Assembly: GCF_030268885.1 (NCBI RefSeq)
Contig: NZ_BSSA01000021.1
Location: 62,001 to 126,000 of the forward strand
Reading direction: 5' to 3'
DNA: 64,000 bases
Source: Kitasatospora phosalacinea
GTDB lineage: Bacteria; Actinomycetota; Actinomycetes; Streptomycetales; Streptomycetaceae
Shown: piece by piece, positions 36,414 to 46,229 of the stretch
How the letters are laid out: each line of letters opens with the position of its first letter
Position numbering within the stretch: the stretch's first letter is position 1
Position numbers and translations under genes: made by a program
The notes under the pieces: generated by a model
Databases searched by the model: none
The model's input: the letters and a program-made list of their open reading frames with translations, nothing else
Told to the model about the DNA's origin: nothing

Positions 36414-37187
36414 ATGGACACCACTTCTGCCCCGCCCGCCGGGCGCCCGCTGCTGGGCCGCACCGCGCTGGTCACCGGGGCCGCCGCCGGCATCGGCCGG
36501 GCCTGTGCGGAGGCGTTCGCCGCGGCGGGCGCGCACGTGTACGTCGTCGACCTGGCCGCCGCGCCCGCCGAGGAGCTGGCGGCCCGGATCGGCGGGACCG
36601 CGCTCGTCGCGGACCTGTCGGACCCGGACGCGGTGGAGTCGCTCCCGGCGGACGCGGACATCGTGGTCAACAACGCGGGCCTGCAGCACGTCGCCCCGGT
36701 GCACGAGTTCCCGGTGGAGCGGTTCGCGCTGATCCAGCGGGTCATGGTGGAGGCCCCGTTCCGGATCCTGCGCCGCACCCTGCCGCACATGTACGAGCGC
36801 GAGTGGGGCCGGGTGGTCAACATCTCCTCGGTGCACGGCCTGCGCGCCAGCGCCTTCAAGTCGGCGTACGTGACGGCCAAGCACGCCCTGGAGGGCCTGA
36901 GCAAGACGGTCGCCCTGGAGGGCGCCCCGTACGGGGTGACCAGCAACTGCGTGAACCCGGCGTACGTGCGCACCGCGCTGGTGGAGAAGCAGATCGCCGC
37001 GCAGGCGCTGGCGCACGGGCTGCACGAGGACGAGGTGGTGGAGCAGATCATGCTCGACCGCACCGCCGTGAAGCGGCTGATCGAACCGGACGAGGTCGCG
37101 CAGCTGGCGCTCTGGCTGTGCTCGCCGGGCGCCTCGTACGTCACCGGCGCGAGCCTGCCGGTGGACGGCGGCTGGACCGCGCACTGA
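36414..37187 (+). CDS. 3-hydroxybutyrate dehydrogenase-type SDR
   Basis: 257-residue classical short-chain dehydrogenase. TGAAAGIGRACAEAF (NAD loop), NNAGLQHVAPVHEFP, the catalytic Ser in INISSVHGLRAS-like VVNISSVHG, and the YxxxK in SAYVTAKHALEGLSKTVALEG are present. The NAGLQHVAP and FKSAYVTAKH blocks are those of D-beta-hydroxybutyrate dehydrogenases, which interconvert 3-hydroxybutyrate and acetoacetate. It is followed 180 bases later by a PucR/CdaR regulator likely to control it. Confidence 0.9.
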   Translation: MDTTSAPPAGRPLLGRTALVTGAAAGIGRACAEAFAAAGAHVYVVDLAAAPAEELAARIGGTALVADLSDPDAVESLPADADIVVNNAGLQHVAPVHEFPVERFALIQRVMVEAPFRILRRTLPHMYEREWGRVVNISSVHGLRASAFKSAYVTAKHALEGLSKTVALEGAPYGVTSNCVNPAYVRTALVEKQIAAQALAHGLHEDEVVEQIMLDRTAVKRLIEPDEVAQLALWLCSPGASYVTGASLPVDGGWTAH

Positions 37188-37367
37188 GCCGCGGCGCCCC
37201 GCTCGGGTGGACTCCGTGAAGGAGGCTGTCGGTGCGCGGGCGCTTCCGGCAGGATCGGGGCCGCGCAGCAGGGCGGCGACCGCCGCCCGGGGAGGGCGCG
37301 GCCCCGGTCCGTCCCGGCGGGCGGGGCACCGGGGGCACGGGGGCACGATGAACGAGGGAAGACCGCG

Positions 37368-39296
37368 ATGGACCGCCACACCACCGCCGCACCGGCGCTG
37401 CGCAGACTCCTCGACCTGCTGGCGACCGGCGCCGCCACCGAGGACTTCGGCGAGGTCCTCGCCGACGCCCGCCGCCGGGGCGCGCCCGCCGAGGTCCTGA
37501 GCGAGATCGACGACGCCACCTGGCAGGCCCTGCGGGTGCACCGCACGATGCGCCAGCACCGCAGGCGCGAGGCCGAGCTGACCGCCCTGTTCGACACCGC
37601 GGGCGACCTGGCCGCCTCCCGCGACCTGGACGCCGTGCTGCAGGCCATCGTCCGGCGGGCCCGGATGCTGCTCGGCACCGACACCGCCTACCTGACGCTG
37701 CCCGACGAACGGGCCGGGGACACGTACATGCGGGTCACCGACGGCTCGGTCTCGCCGATCTTCCAGACCCTGCGGCTCAGCCTCGGCGACGGCCTCGGCG
37801 GCCTGGTCGCGCAGACCGCCCGCCCCTACGCCACCCACGACTACCGGGTCGACGAGCGGTTCCGGCACACCGGGCAGATCGACGCGGGCGTGCTGGACGA
37901 GGGCCTGGTCGCGATCATCGGGGTGCCGCTGCTGCTGGGCGGCAGCGTGATCGGCGTGCTGTTCGCCGCCGACCGCTCGCCGCGGGCCTTCTCCCCCGAC
38001 GAGGTCGCGCTGCTGTGCACGCTGGCCGCGCACGCCGCGATCGCCCTGGACACCGCCAAGTCGCTGGCCGACACCCGGGCCGCGCTCGCCGAGCTCGCCA
38101 CCGCCAACGCCGTCATCGGCGCCCACGCCGCCGCCGTGCAGCGCGCCGAGCAGGCCCACGACCGGCTCACCGACCTGGTGCTGCGCGGCGCCGAGGTCGC
38201 CGACGTGGCCGCCGAGGTGGCGGCGCTGCTCGACGGCGGCGCCTCCGTCCACGACGCCGAGGGCGCCCCGCTGACCGGCCCCGGCGGTGCCCCCGCGGGC
38301 CTGGCCGACGCGGTCGCCGCCTCCCGCGCCGAGGGCCACGCGGTGCGGCACGGCGAGGAGTGGGTGTGCGCGGTGCTGGCCGGGCAGGAGCTGCTGGGCG
38401 CGCTGGTGCTGCACGGGCGGCCCGAGCTGGACGACGCCGACCGGCGGGTGTTCGAGCGGGCCGGCGTCGTCACCGCGCTGTTGCTCCTGCTGCGCCGCTC
38501 GGTCGCCGAGACCGAGAACCGGGTCCGCGGCGAGCTGCTGGCCGACCTGCTCACCGCCCCCGACCGCGACCCGTCCGGCCTGACCGCGCGCGGCCGCCGC
38601 CTGGGCGTCGACCTGAACCGGCCGCACCTGGCGCTGGTCGCCGTCGCCGAGGACCCCGCCTCCCGGGAGCGGCTGGCCGGGGCCGCGGCCCGCTACCTGT
38701 TCGGCTCGCGCGGCATCAGCGCCGAGTTCGGCGAGGGCGTGGTGCTGCTCGTCCCGCACGAGGGAGCGGGTGCGGGCGGGGGTTCGGGCGACGGCGCGGG
38801 TTCGGGCGACGGCGCGGTCGCCGCGCTGGCCGCCGAGCGGCTGGCCCGGCTGGTGGGCGGGCCGGTCACGGTCGGCACCGGGCGCGCCGCCCGCGGCCCG
38901 GTCGCGCTCGCCGCGGCGTACGCGGAGGGGGTGCGCTGCGTCCGGGCCCTGCGGGTGCTCGGCCGGGACGGGGACGGGGCGTGCGCCGCCGACCTCGGCT
39001 TCCTGGGCGTGCTGCTCGGCGACGGCCACGACGTGGACGGCTTCGTCCGGGCCACCCTGGGCCCGCTGCTCGACTACGACGCCAAGCGCGGCACCGAGCT
39101 GGTGCGCACCCTGCGCGCCTACTTCGACTGCGGCGGCGGCCTGACCCGGGCCAAGGACCTGCTGCACGTCCACGTGAACACGGTGGTGCAGCGGCTGGAC
39201 CGGGTGGAGGTGCTGCTGGGCCGGGACTGGAACCAGCCGGAGCGGGCCCTGGAGCTGCAACTCGCCCTGCGGCTCCAGCTGTTGGCGGGCGGCTGA
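37368..39296 (+). CDS. GAF-domain PucR/CdaR-family transcriptional activator
   Basis: 642-residue regulator. Residues about 75-235 form a GAF sensor ([28 protein letters not shown] and [28 protein letters not shown]). A helical linker and a GGDEF-like CdaR middle domain follow. The C-terminal PucR helix-turn-helix reads [47 protein letters not shown] at 37368 with GAGGGAAG upstream. Similar proteins adjoin hydroxybutyrate dehydrogenase genes in other actinobacteria, so it probably activates the upstream SDR gene in response to a small metabolite. Confidence 0.9.
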   Translation: MDRHTTAAPALRRLLDLLATGAATEDFGEVLADARRRGAPAEVLSEIDDATWQALRVHRTMRQHRRREAELTALFDTAGDLAASRDLDAVLQAIVRRARMLLGTDTAYLTLPDERAGDTYMRVTDGSVSPIFQTLRLSLGDGLGGLVAQTARPYATHDYRVDERFRHTGQIDAGVLDEGLVAIIGVPLLLGGSVIGVLFAADRSPRAFSPDEVALLCTLAAHAAIALDTAKSLADTRAALAELATANAVIGAHAAAVQRAEQAHDRLTDLVLRGAEVADVAAEVAALLDGGASVHDAEGAPLTGPGGAPAGLADAVAASRAEGHAVRHGEEWVCAVLAGQELLGALVLHGRPELDDADRRVFERAGVVTALLLLLRRSVAETENRVRGELLADLLTAPDRDPSGLTARGRRLGVDLNRPHLALVAVAEDPASRERLAGAAARYLFGSRGISAEFGEGVVLLVPHEGAGAGGGSGDGAGSGDGAVAALAAERLARLVGGPVTVGTGRAARGPVALAAAYAEGVRCVRALRVLGRDGDGACAADLGFLGVLLGDGHDVDGFVRATLGPLLDYDAKRGTELVRTLRAYFDCGGGLTRAKDLLHVHVNTVVQRLDRVEVLLGRDWNQPERALELQLALRLQLLAGG

Positions 39297-39372
39297 GGCG
39301 GCCCTGCGGCTCGCGCCCGCGGCGGGCGTACAGTGGCGAGGTTGGGCTGGTCGGCCGGCAGGGAGTGGTGTG

Positions 39373-40173
39373 GTGAGCGAGAACGTGCGGTTCGTGCGGA
39401 TGGGGATCGGCGAGCGGACCGTCCCCTACCAGGAGGCCTGGGCGGAGCAGCAGCGGCTGCACGCGCTGCGGGTCGCGGACGAGATCCCGGACACCGTGCT
39501 GCTGCTGGAGCACGACCCGGTGTACACGATGGGCAAGCGCACCAACCCCGAGGACCTGCCGCTGGACGGCACCCCGGTGGTGGAGGTCAACCGCGGCGGC
39601 GAGATCACCTGGCACGGCCCCGGCCAGCTGGTCGGCTACCCGATCGTGAAGCTGCCGGACCCGATCGACGTGGTCGCGTACGTGCGGCGGCTGGAGGAGG
39701 CGCTGATCCGGGCCTGCACCGAGTTCGGGGTGGAGACCACCCGGATCGAGGGCCGCAGCGGGGTGTGGAAGCTGGGCGCGGAGATACCCGGCGCGGTGGT
39801 CGACCCCTCGCAGGTGGTGGAGATCGGCAAGCTGACCCTGCGGATGGGCCTGCCGCTGGGCATCGACCCGCGGCTGGCCGGGCCCGAGTACGCCCCGTCC
39901 AACGCGGGCCAGCGCGGCGACGACCGCAAGCTCGCGGCGATCGGCGTGCGGGTGGCCCGCGGCGTGACCATGCACGGCTTCGCGCTGAACTGCGACCCCG
40001 ACATGACGTACTTCGACAAGATCGTCCCGTGCGGCATCCGGGACGCCGGGGTGGCCTCGCTGAGCGGCGAGCTGGCCCGGCCGTTCCCGGTCGGGGCGGC
40101 GGTGGACGTGGTCGAGCGGAAGCTCGCCGAGGTGTTCGCCGAGCTGCCCGAGCCGGCGGTCGTGGGCGGCTGA
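39373..40173 (+). CDS. lipB: Lipoyl(octanoyl) transferase
   Basis: 266-residue enzyme transferring octanoate from ACP to lipoyl domains. The core motif [19 protein letters not shown] is present, with the catalytic Cys in [17 protein letters not shown] and the substrate lysine in [24 protein letters not shown]. About 45 residues ([17 protein letters not shown] to AGQRGD) are inserted between RSGVWKLG and RKLAAIG compared with E. coli LipB; I recall a similar insertion in streptomycete LipB. GTG at 39373 with AGGGAG; GTG at 39370 is the alternative. First gene of lipB-lipA. Confidence 0.95.
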   Translation: MSENVRFVRMGIGERTVPYQEAWAEQQRLHALRVADEIPDTVLLLEHDPVYTMGKRTNPEDLPLDGTPVVEVNRGGEITWHGPGQLVGYPIVKLPDPIDVVAYVRRLEEALIRACTEFGVETTRIEGRSGVWKLGAEIPGAVVDPSQVVEIGKLTLRMGLPLGIDPRLAGPEYAPSNAGQRGDDRKLAAIGVRVARGVTMHGFALNCDPDMTYFDKIVPCGIRDAGVASLSGELARPFPVGAAVDVVERKLAEVFAELPEPAVVGG

Positions 40174-40311
40174 CGGAATTCCCCGCGCCGCCCCGGCCCT
40201 TTACACCTGTGGAAGACCAGCGCCTTTCGAAGGCAAGCCCGGGGCCGGGCGCAGGCCGTTGAAGTGCAGGCGTACCCTGAGTGGTACCCCGTCTAGTTCT
40301 AGGAGTCGCAC

Positions 40312-41268
40312 GTGTCCGCTGTCGCACCCGACGGCAGGAAGCTCCTTCGGCTGGAGGTCCGCAACAGCGAGACCCCCATCGAGCGGAAGCCCGAGTGGAT
40401 CAAGACCAGGGCGAAGATGGGGCCGGAGTACAACGCCCTGCAGTCCCTGGTGAAGAAGGAGGGGCTGCACACGGTCTGCCAGGAGGCCGGCTGTCCCAAC
40501 ATCTTCGAGTGCTGGGAGGACCGCGAGGCGACCTTCCTGATCGGCGGCGACCAGTGCACCCGCCGCTGCGACTTCTGCCAGATCGACACCGGCAAGCCCG
40601 CCGAGTTCGACCGGGACGAGCCGCGCCGGGTCGCCGAGTCCATCGTCACGATGGACCTGAACTACGCCACCATCACCGGCGTCGCCCGTGACGACCTGGA
40701 GGACGGCGGTGCCTGGCTGTACGCCGAGACCGTCCGCCAGGTGCACGCGATGACGGCCGGCCGGGAGGCCGGGCGGACGGGCGTCGAACTGCTCATCCCG
40801 GACTTCAACGCCGTGCCCGAGCAGCTCGCCGAGGTCTTCTCCTCCCGCCCCGAGGTGCTCGCGCACAACGTCGAGACGGTGCCGCGGATCTTCAAGCGGA
40901 TCCGCCCCGCGTTCCGCTACGAGCGCTCGCTGGACGTGATCACCCAGGCCCGGGCGGCCGGGCTGGTCACCAAGTCCAACCTGATCCTGGGCATGGGCGA
41001 GACCCGCGAGGAGGTCAGCGAGGCGCTGGCCGACCTGGTGGACGCCGGGTGCGAGCTGATCACCATCACCCAGTACCTGCGGCCCTCGCTGCGCCACCAC
41101 CCGGTGGAGCGCTGGGTGAAGCCGCAGGAGTTCGTCGAGCTCCAGCAGGAGGCCGAGGAGCTGGGCTTCGCCGGAGTGATGTCCGGCCCGCTGGTGCGCT
41201 CCTCGTACCGGGCCGGGCGGCTGTACCGGCAGGCGCTGGAGCACCGGGAGCGGGCGGCCGCGGTCTGA
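40312..41268 (+). CDS. lipA: Lipoyl synthase
   Basis: 318-residue radical-SAM enzyme inserting two sulfurs into octanoylated lipoyl domains. The radical cluster motif is [10 protein letters not shown] (CxxxCxxC), and the auxiliary-cluster cysteines are in [13 protein letters not shown]. The C-terminal serine ligand region reads [17 protein letters not shown] at 40312 with AGGAG upstream. Together with LipB it would lipoylate the E2 encoded at 27.5 kb. Its auxiliary cluster is consumed in each turnover, so it relies on Fe-S carriers. Confidence 0.97.
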   Translation: MSAVAPDGRKLLRLEVRNSETPIERKPEWIKTRAKMGPEYNALQSLVKKEGLHTVCQEAGCPNIFECWEDREATFLIGGDQCTRRCDFCQIDTGKPAEFDRDEPRRVAESIVTMDLNYATITGVARDDLEDGGAWLYAETVRQVHAMTAGREAGRTGVELLIPDFNAVPEQLAEVFSSRPEVLAHNVETVPRIFKRIRPAFRYERSLDVITQARAAGLVTKSNLILGMGETREEVSEALADLVDAGCELITITQYLRPSLRHHPVERWVKPQEFVELQQEAEELGFAGVMSGPLVRSSYRAGRLYRQALEHRERAAAV

Positions 41269-41284
41269 GGCGCACGCCGATCGG

Positions 41285-41315
41285 GTGGGGCGGGTCCCGT
41301 GCGGGCCCGCCCCAC
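41285..41315 (+). terminator. Hairpin terminator after lipA
   Basis: Arms GTGGGGCGGG and CCCGCCCCAC with extra inner pairing, 17 bases after the lipA stop. Confidence 0.75.
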
Positions 41316-41461
41316 CGGCGCGTCCGGGGCCGTACGGGCGGCGGGCCCGGGGCCGTACGGGCTAGGGGGCCACGTTTCACGTGGCATTGACGGCCGGGTC
41401 ACCGTACGGTAACGGGCGTCCGGGACGCTCGAACGGTACCCGGGTCGAGGAGTGGGTGTTG

Positions 41462-41614
41462 ATGCGTACCGGAATCCGTGGCGCGCTGCGGCGGGCCGAG
41501 CAGGTGCTGTTGATCCGCGGCGCACGCCGCAACGCGTGGGCGGCGGTGTGCGAGAACCGGCGGCTGGCGGGCGAGCGCGAGCAGGCCGGACGGGCGTTCG
41601 GGCGCAGCGCCTGA
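41462..41614 (+). CDS. Small basic protein, 50 aa
   Basis: MRTGIRGALRRAEQVLLIRGARRNAWAAVCENRRLAGEREQ onward: short, strongly basic and helical in appearance. GAGGAG lies about 11 bases before the ATG at 41462. A small protein of this kind occupies the same place between lipA and the DUF4191 gene in Streptomyces as I remember it, which is the main reason to believe in it. Function unknown. Confidence 0.6.
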   Translation: MRTGIRGALRRAEQVLLIRGARRNAWAAVCENRRLAGEREQAGRAFGRSA

Positions 41615-41758
41615 AGCCCCGGGGGCGGCCGGGGCGCGGCGGGGTCGGACCGGGGTCCGGACCCGGGCCCGGACCGGGGCTCTCCTCGGGGAAAGACCAG
41701 GGTCACGAACCGGCACCGCCTTGGAAGATCGCGTGTGCCGCCACGTACCATGAGCGGT

Positions 41759-42445
41759 ATGGCGAGGCAAAAATCCGATACCCCTGGGCGGCTCGCACAG
41801 ATCCGCCAGGCATACGTTATGACCAAGCAGGTCGACACCAAGATCGGCCTGATCATCGCCGGCGTCGGCCTGCTGACCTTCGGCGTGTTCCTCGCCATCG
41901 GCTTCGCACTGGACCACCCGATCTACCTGGGCATCCTCGGTTTCGTGGTGGCGGTGCTGGCGGTCGCGATCGTGTTCGGCCGCCGGGCCGAGCGGGCCGC
42001 GTTCGGGCAGATGGAGGGCCAGCCGGGCGCGGTCGCGGCGGTGCTGGGCAACATCCGGCGCGGCTGGAGCGCGAACCAGACCCCGGTCGCGGTCACCCGC
42101 AGCCAGGACGCGGTCTACCGGGCGGTCGGCCGGGCCGGCATCGCGCTGATCGGCGAGGGCAACCCGAACCGGGTGCGGCCGCTGCTGGCGTCCGAGAAGA
42201 AGAAGATGTCCCGGGTCGTCGGCGACATCCCGGTGCACGACATCATGGTCGGCAACGGCGAGGGCGAGATCCCGCTCAAGAAGCTGCAGATCCACCTGAT
42301 GCGCCTGCCGCGGTCGATCAGCGCCGCCCAGGTCACCGAGACCAACGACCGGTTGCGCGCCCTCGGCGACCTGCTCTCCAAGGCGCCGATCCCCAAGGGC
42401 CCGATGCCGAAGGGCGCCCGGATGCCCAAGGGCGGCATGCGCTGA
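41759..42445 (+). CDS. DUF4191 membrane protein
   Basis: 228-residue actinobacterial protein. The N-terminus is cytoplasmic and basic (MARQKSDTPGRLAQIRQAYVMTKQ). Two membrane helices (IGLIIAGVGLLTFGVFLAIGFAL and IYLGILGFVVAVLAVAIVFG) follow, then a long soluble C-terminus ending in Pro/Lys/Gly/Met repeats. I prefer the ATG at 41759 because TACCAT lies seven bases upstream as a -10 box, giving a leaderless message. GTG 41735 (GGAAG upstream) and ATG 41750 are in-frame alternatives. Function unknown. Confidence 0.88.
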   Translation: MARQKSDTPGRLAQIRQAYVMTKQVDTKIGLIIAGVGLLTFGVFLAIGFALDHPIYLGILGFVVAVLAVAIVFGRRAERAAFGQMEGQPGAVAAVLGNIRRGWSANQTPVAVTRSQDAVYRAVGRAGIALIGEGNPNRVRPLLASEKKKMSRVVGDIPVHDIMVGNGEGEIPLKKLQIHLMRLPRSISAAQVTETNDRLRALGDLLSKAPIPKGPMPKGARMPKGGMR

Positions 42446-42523
42446 CCGGCGCCACTCCCCCGTTCGACACCACCCCGTCCAACACCACGGCCCCGCCCGC
42501 GAGGTTCCTCCTCGGCGAGCGGG

Positions 42524-42574
42524 GCCGTTCGACGCTCCGGGCCGTTCGACGCTCCGGGCCGTTCGACGCTCCGG
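42524..42574. repeat. 17-bp tandem repeat, three perfect units
   Basis: GCCGTTCGACGCTCCGG occurs three times head to tail with no mismatch, in the convergent space between the DUF4191 and RDD genes. Confidence 0.9.
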
Positions 42575-42587
42575 GCCTCGGCCGGGG

Positions 42588-43055
42588 CTAGATCCGGACC
42601 TCGACGGTGCCGACGGCCTTGTCGTGCAGGCCGCGGGTGTCGCGGTCCCAGACGGCGGCCGGGATGACCAGGCAGAGCAGCAGGGTGCGCAGCAGCACCT
42701 GCGGGATGGTGGCGCGGGTGCCGTCCAGCCGGACCACCCGCAGGCCGAACAGGCGCTTGCCGATGGTGGTGCCGGTGGTGGCCAGGAACAGCACCGTCAT
42801 CGCGTAGAACAGCGGGGTGGTCCACAGGTTGGCGGAGCTCTGCTCGCCCTTGGCGAGCAGGCCGTAGGCGACCAGGCTGACCAGCCAGCCGTCGACGAAG
42901 AGCGCGCCGATCCGGCGGCCGGGGCCGGCCATCGAGCCGGGACCGGTCCGCGGGAGGCCGAGGCGCTCGCCGCGGTAGCCGAATTCGGCGCCCATCTTCT
43001 CGGCGGCCGCCTTCGGGCCGTCGATCCACGATCCGAGTGCTTCTCTGGTGTCCAC
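42588..43055 (-). CDS. RDD-family membrane protein
   Basis: 155-residue protein with an RDD domain: PGRRIGALFVDGWLVSLVAYGLLA (membrane helix 1), FYAMTVLFLATTGTTIGKRLFGLRVVRLDG, then a third helix LLRTLLLCLVIPAAVW and DRDTRGLHDKAVGTVEV. A soluble N-terminal 45 residues precede it. GTG start at 43055. RDD proteins are of uncertain function, with cation exchange shown for some. It is divergent to glnA, as in other streptomycetes. Confidence 0.92.
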   Translation of the reverse strand: MDTREALGSWIDGPKAAAEKMGAEFGYRGERLGLPRTGPGSMAGPGRRIGALFVDGWLVSLVAYGLLAKGEQSSANLWTTPLFYAMTVLFLATTGTTIGKRLFGLRVVRLDGTRATIPQVLLRTLLLCLVIPAAVWDRDTRGLHDKAVGTVEVRI

Positions 43056-43252
43056 GAATCCACCCTAACCGGGCTTACGGCCGGGGCCGGTGGCGGCCCC
43101 GGGGCGCGGCGCGCCGGGGCGCGTTCCCGCCCGGGTGAACCCGGTGCGACCGACTGCCACCAGTGGTCTATACCTGTGAGTGATCACCGGCAGGTCGGGG
43201 CAGGGATTTTGCCCGGAACCGTCCTGCTTTGCCAGCCGTCCAAGTGGCCTGG

Positions 43253-43290
43253 TTAACATGTGGGAAACAAGCGAGTCACGAACCCGAAAC
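43253..43290 (+). promoter_or_regulatory. GlnR box upstream of glnA
   Basis: TTAAC-N6-GAAAC-N6-GTCAC-N6-GAAAC, a complete four-element match with exact spacing to the streptomycete GlnR consensus gTnAC-n6-GaAAc repeated. It lies 88 bases before the glnA ATG. GlnR would activate glnA under nitrogen limitation. Confidence 0.93.
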
Positions 43291-43377
43291 GGGCCGTTCC
43301 TATCGTGAGCCCCCTGCACCGGGGCTCCTGTCGCCCCTGACGGAGACTCAGACCGTGCACGCCGAGGAGGAGTACGG

Positions 43378-44790
43378 ATGTTCACCAACGCCGACGAGGT
43401 GAAGCAGTACATCGCGGACAACGACGTCAAGTTCGTCGACGTCCGGTTCTGCGACCTGCCGGGCGTGCTGCAGCACTTCTCGGTCCCGGCCGCCACCTTC
43501 GACCCGGCCGAGACCCTGATGTTCGACGGCTCCTCGATCCGCGGCTTCCAGGCCATCCACGAGTCCGACATGGCCCTGGTGCCCGACCTCGCCACCGCCC
43601 GGCTGGACCCGTTCCGCGCCGAGAAGCACCTCAACATCAACTTCTTCATCCAGGACCCGATCACCGGCGAGGCGTACAGCCGCGACCCCCGCAACGTCGC
43701 CCGCAAGGCCGAGGCGTACCTGGCCTCCTCCGGCATCGCCGACACCGCCTACTTCGGGCCCGAGGCCGAGTTCTACGTCTTCGACTCGGTGCGCTTCGAG
43801 ACCTCCGCCAACGCCTCCTACTACCACATCGACTCGGTGGCCGGCGCCTGGAACACCGGCTCCGCCGAGGGCGACGTGCGCGGCTACAAGGTCAAGTACA
43901 AGGGCGGCTACTTCCCCGTCCCGCCGGTCGACCACTTCGCCGACCTGCGCGCCGAGATGTCCCTCGAACTCGCCAAGGCCGGGCTGGAGGTCGAGCGCCA
44001 GCACCACGAGGTCGGCACCGCCGGACAGGCCGAGATCAACTACAGGTTCAACACCCTGCTGCACGCCGCCGACGACCTGATGCTGTTCAAGTACATCATC
44101 AAGAACGTCGCCTGGCGGGCCGGGAAGACGGCCACCTTCATGCCCAAGCCGATCTTCGGCGACAACGGCTCCGGCATGCACGTCCACCAGTCGCTGTGGA
44201 CCGGCGGCAACCCGCTCTTCTACGACGAGCAGGGCTACGCGGGCCTGTCCGACACCGCCCGCTACTACATCGGCGGCATCCTCAAGCACGCCCCGTCGCT
44301 GCTCGCCTTCACCAACCCCTCGGTGAACTCCTACCACCGCCTCGTCCCCGGCTTCGAGGCCCCGGTCAACCTGGTCTACTCCCAGCGCAACCGCTCCGCC
44401 GCGATCCGCATCCCGATCACCGGCTCCAACGCCAAGGCCAAGCGCATCGAGTTCCGCGCCCCCGACCCGGCCTCCAACCCGTACCTGGCCTTCTCCGCCA
44501 TGCTGATGGCCGGCCTCGACGGCATCAAGAACAAGATCGAGCCGCTCGAGCCCGTCGACAAGGACCTCTACGAGCTCGCCCCCGACGAGCACGCCGCCGT
44601 CCCCCAGGTCCCCGCCTCCCTCGGCGCCGTCCTCGACGCCCTGGAGGCCGACCACGAGTACCTCCTCGCGGGCGGCGTCTTCACCAGCGACCTGATCGAG
44701 ACGTGGATCGACTACAAGCGCACCCACGAGATCGCCCCGATCGCGCTGCGGCCGCACCCGCACGAGTTCGAGCTGTACTACGACCTGTAG
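43378..44790 (+). CDS. glnA: Glutamine synthetase type I
   Basis: 470-residue GSI-beta enzyme making glutamine from glutamate, ammonia and ATP; dodecameric and cytoplasmic. Signatures: [17 protein letters not shown] (N-terminal), [10 protein letters not shown] (metal Glu), [64 protein letters not shown]. The adenylylation tyrosine is Tyr398 in [11 protein letters not shown], so GlnE control is expected. ATG with GAGGAGG upstream. It is preceded by the GlnR box. Confidence 0.98.
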   Translation: MFTNADEVKQYIADNDVKFVDVRFCDLPGVLQHFSVPAATFDPAETLMFDGSSIRGFQAIHESDMALVPDLATARLDPFRAEKHLNINFFIQDPITGEAYSRDPRNVARKAEAYLASSGIADTAYFGPEAEFYVFDSVRFETSANASYYHIDSVAGAWNTGSAEGDVRGYKVKYKGGYFPVPPVDHFADLRAEMSLELAKAGLEVERQHHEVGTAGQAEINYRFNTLLHAADDLMLFKYIIKNVAWRAGKTATFMPKPIFGDNGSGMHVHQSLWTGGNPLFYDEQGYAGLSDTARYYIGGILKHAPSLLAFTNPSVNSYHRLVPGFEAPVNLVYSQRNRSAAIRIPITGSNAKAKRIEFRAPDPASNPYLAFSAMLMAGLDGIKNKIEPLEPVDKDLYELAPDEHAAVPQVPASLGAVLDALEADHEYLLAGGVFTSDLIETWIDYKRTHEIAPIALRPHPHEFELYYDL

Positions 44791-44800
44791 GACCCCCGCC

Positions 44801-44842
44801 GACCTGCGGAAACGCGGTCGTCTCCTCGTCGTTCCGCAGGTC
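44801..44842 (+). terminator. Inverted repeat after glnA, with a third copy
   Basis: Arms GACCTGCGGAA (44801-44811) and TTCCGCAGGTC (44832-44842) around a 20-base loop; GACCTGCGGAAACGC is repeated directly at 44854. Probably the glnA terminator, though the loop is long. Confidence 0.55.
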
Positions 44843-44921
44843 GGGCAGGTCCTGACCTGCGGAAACGCAGGGAGAGGGGTCGGCGACCCCGGGCGGCACG
44901 CCGTTTCGCCACGTCCGGCGG

Positions 44922-46061
44922 TCATCGCCCGCGGTTGCCGCCCCTGCGGTCGAACAGCGTGACCACGCTCTGCGGTGCCTCCCGGCCGAAGAAGACCTCC
45001 AGGTTCCGCGCGGAGCGGGCGGCGGCGTCGCTGCTGCGCGGGAACATCCGCTCCTCGTAGGCGGCGAGCGCGGTCTCGGTGTCGGGTCGGGCGGCCAACT
45101 CGCCCGCCAGGTCGGCGCCGTCGTACATGGCGAGGTTCGCGCCCTCGCCGGCGAAGGGCGACATCAGGTGCGCGGCGTCACCGACGAGCGTCACTCCGGG
45201 CACCCTGTTCCATTCGAGCCCGACGGGAAGGGCGTGGATCGGCCGCAGGAAGGGCTCCGACTCGCTCCGTGTCACGAAGGCGGTGAGCAGCGGTGACCAG
45301 CCGTCGAATTCGCGGGCGATCCGGTCGAGGGCGGCGGCCCGGTCGCCGGGGCCGATCGACCTCAGCCACTCCTCGGACCTGTTCAGCGCCGCGTATCCGC
45401 GCACGGGGCCGTCCGCGTAGCGGTGGACGATGATGCCCCTGCCCGGGGCGAGCGCCATCAGCGTGCCGCTGCCGATCGCGGCCACGCTCGCCCGGTGGTT
45501 CCGGCCGTCCGGCGTGAGGGCGATCTCGACGAAGCAGGTTCCGCTGTAGCGGGGCGTGGCGGGGGTGAGCAGGGGTCGCACCTTCGACCAGGCGCCGTCC
45601 GCGCCGATGACGACGTCGGCGCGCGTGGTGGAGCCTTCCGCGAAGGTGAGCTCGTGGCCGCCCTCCGAGCGGGGCCGGACCGAGGTGAGCTTGTGGCCCC
45701 ACCGGATCGTCCCGGGTGCCAGCGAGTCGACGAGCAGGCGCCGCAGTTCGCCGCGGTCGACCTCCGGGCGGGCCGTTCCCGGGTCCGCGGGCCGGTCGAA
45801 CAGGACCGTGCCGTGGCGGTCGGCCACGCGCTTGGCGTCCTCGCCCGGGCGGACCAGGGCGAGGAACTCGTCGTACAGGCCCGCTGCGCGCAGCGCGACC
45901 TGCCCGGTCTCCTCGTGGATGTCGAGCAGGCCGCCCTGGGCGCGGGTCGTCGCCGAGGCTTCGCTCTCGTAGACCGTCGCGGTGAGGCCGTGGGCCTGGA
46001 GCACCCGGGCGAGCGTGAGCCCGCCGAGTCCCGCTCCGACGACGGCGATGGTCTTCTGCAT
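44922..46061 (-). CDS. FAD-dependent monooxygenase, TetX-like
   Basis: 379-residue class A flavin monooxygenase. It has the FAD motif VVGAGLGGLTLARVL (residues 9-14 core), the substrate-side GGLLDIHEETGQVALRAAGL, the PEVDRGELRRLLVDSL block and the FAD phosphate motif GDAAHLMSPFAGEGANLAMYDGADLA (GDAAH at 294-298). These blocks align by eye with Tet(X), where the same positions read GGTLDLHKGSGQEA and GDAAHLMPPFAGQG. It may hydroxylate a polyketide or other aromatic; tetracycline inactivation is only a possibility. No polyketide genes adjoin. It appears monocistronic. Confidence 0.88.
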   Translation of the reverse strand: MQKTIAVVGAGLGGLTLARVLQAHGLTATVYESEASATTRAQGGLLDIHEETGQVALRAAGLYDEFLALVRPGEDAKRVADRHGTVLFDRPADPGTARPEVDRGELRRLLVDSLAPGTIRWGHKLTSVRPRSEGGHELTFAEGSTTRADVVIGADGAWSKVRPLLTPATPRYSGTCFVEIALTPDGRNHRASVAAIGSGTLMALAPGRGIIVHRYADGPVRGYAALNRSEEWLRSIGPGDRAAALDRIAREFDGWSPLLTAFVTRSESEPFLRPIHALPVGLEWNRVPGVTLVGDAAHLMSPFAGEGANLAMYDGADLAGELAARPDTETALAAYEERMFPRSSDAAARSARNLEVFFGREAPQSVVTLFDRRGGNRGR

Positions 46062-46229
46062 GATGCGCTCCTGTGTGGCACCGACAGGCGTCGGTGGCGG
46101 TCGGCGCCGGGAGCGGACGGGGTGTCCGTTCTCGGCCGGAGACGCTCACCGATCAGAGGCATCTGCATCGATGTACGAGCGGTGCCCGGCGGACGGACCT
46201 GCGGGACACCGTTTTTCGCGACCCTGCGA

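Noticed and set aside
41735-41758. GTG at 41735 as the DUF4191 start
   Set aside because: GGAAG upstream makes it possible, but the -10-like TACCAT seven bases before 41759 and the family N-terminus (MARQK) favour the later ATG.
44922-46061. Calling the gene a tetracycline resistance determinant outright
   Set aside because: Motif resemblance to Tet(X) is shared by many flavin hydroxylases; no functional evidence in sequence.
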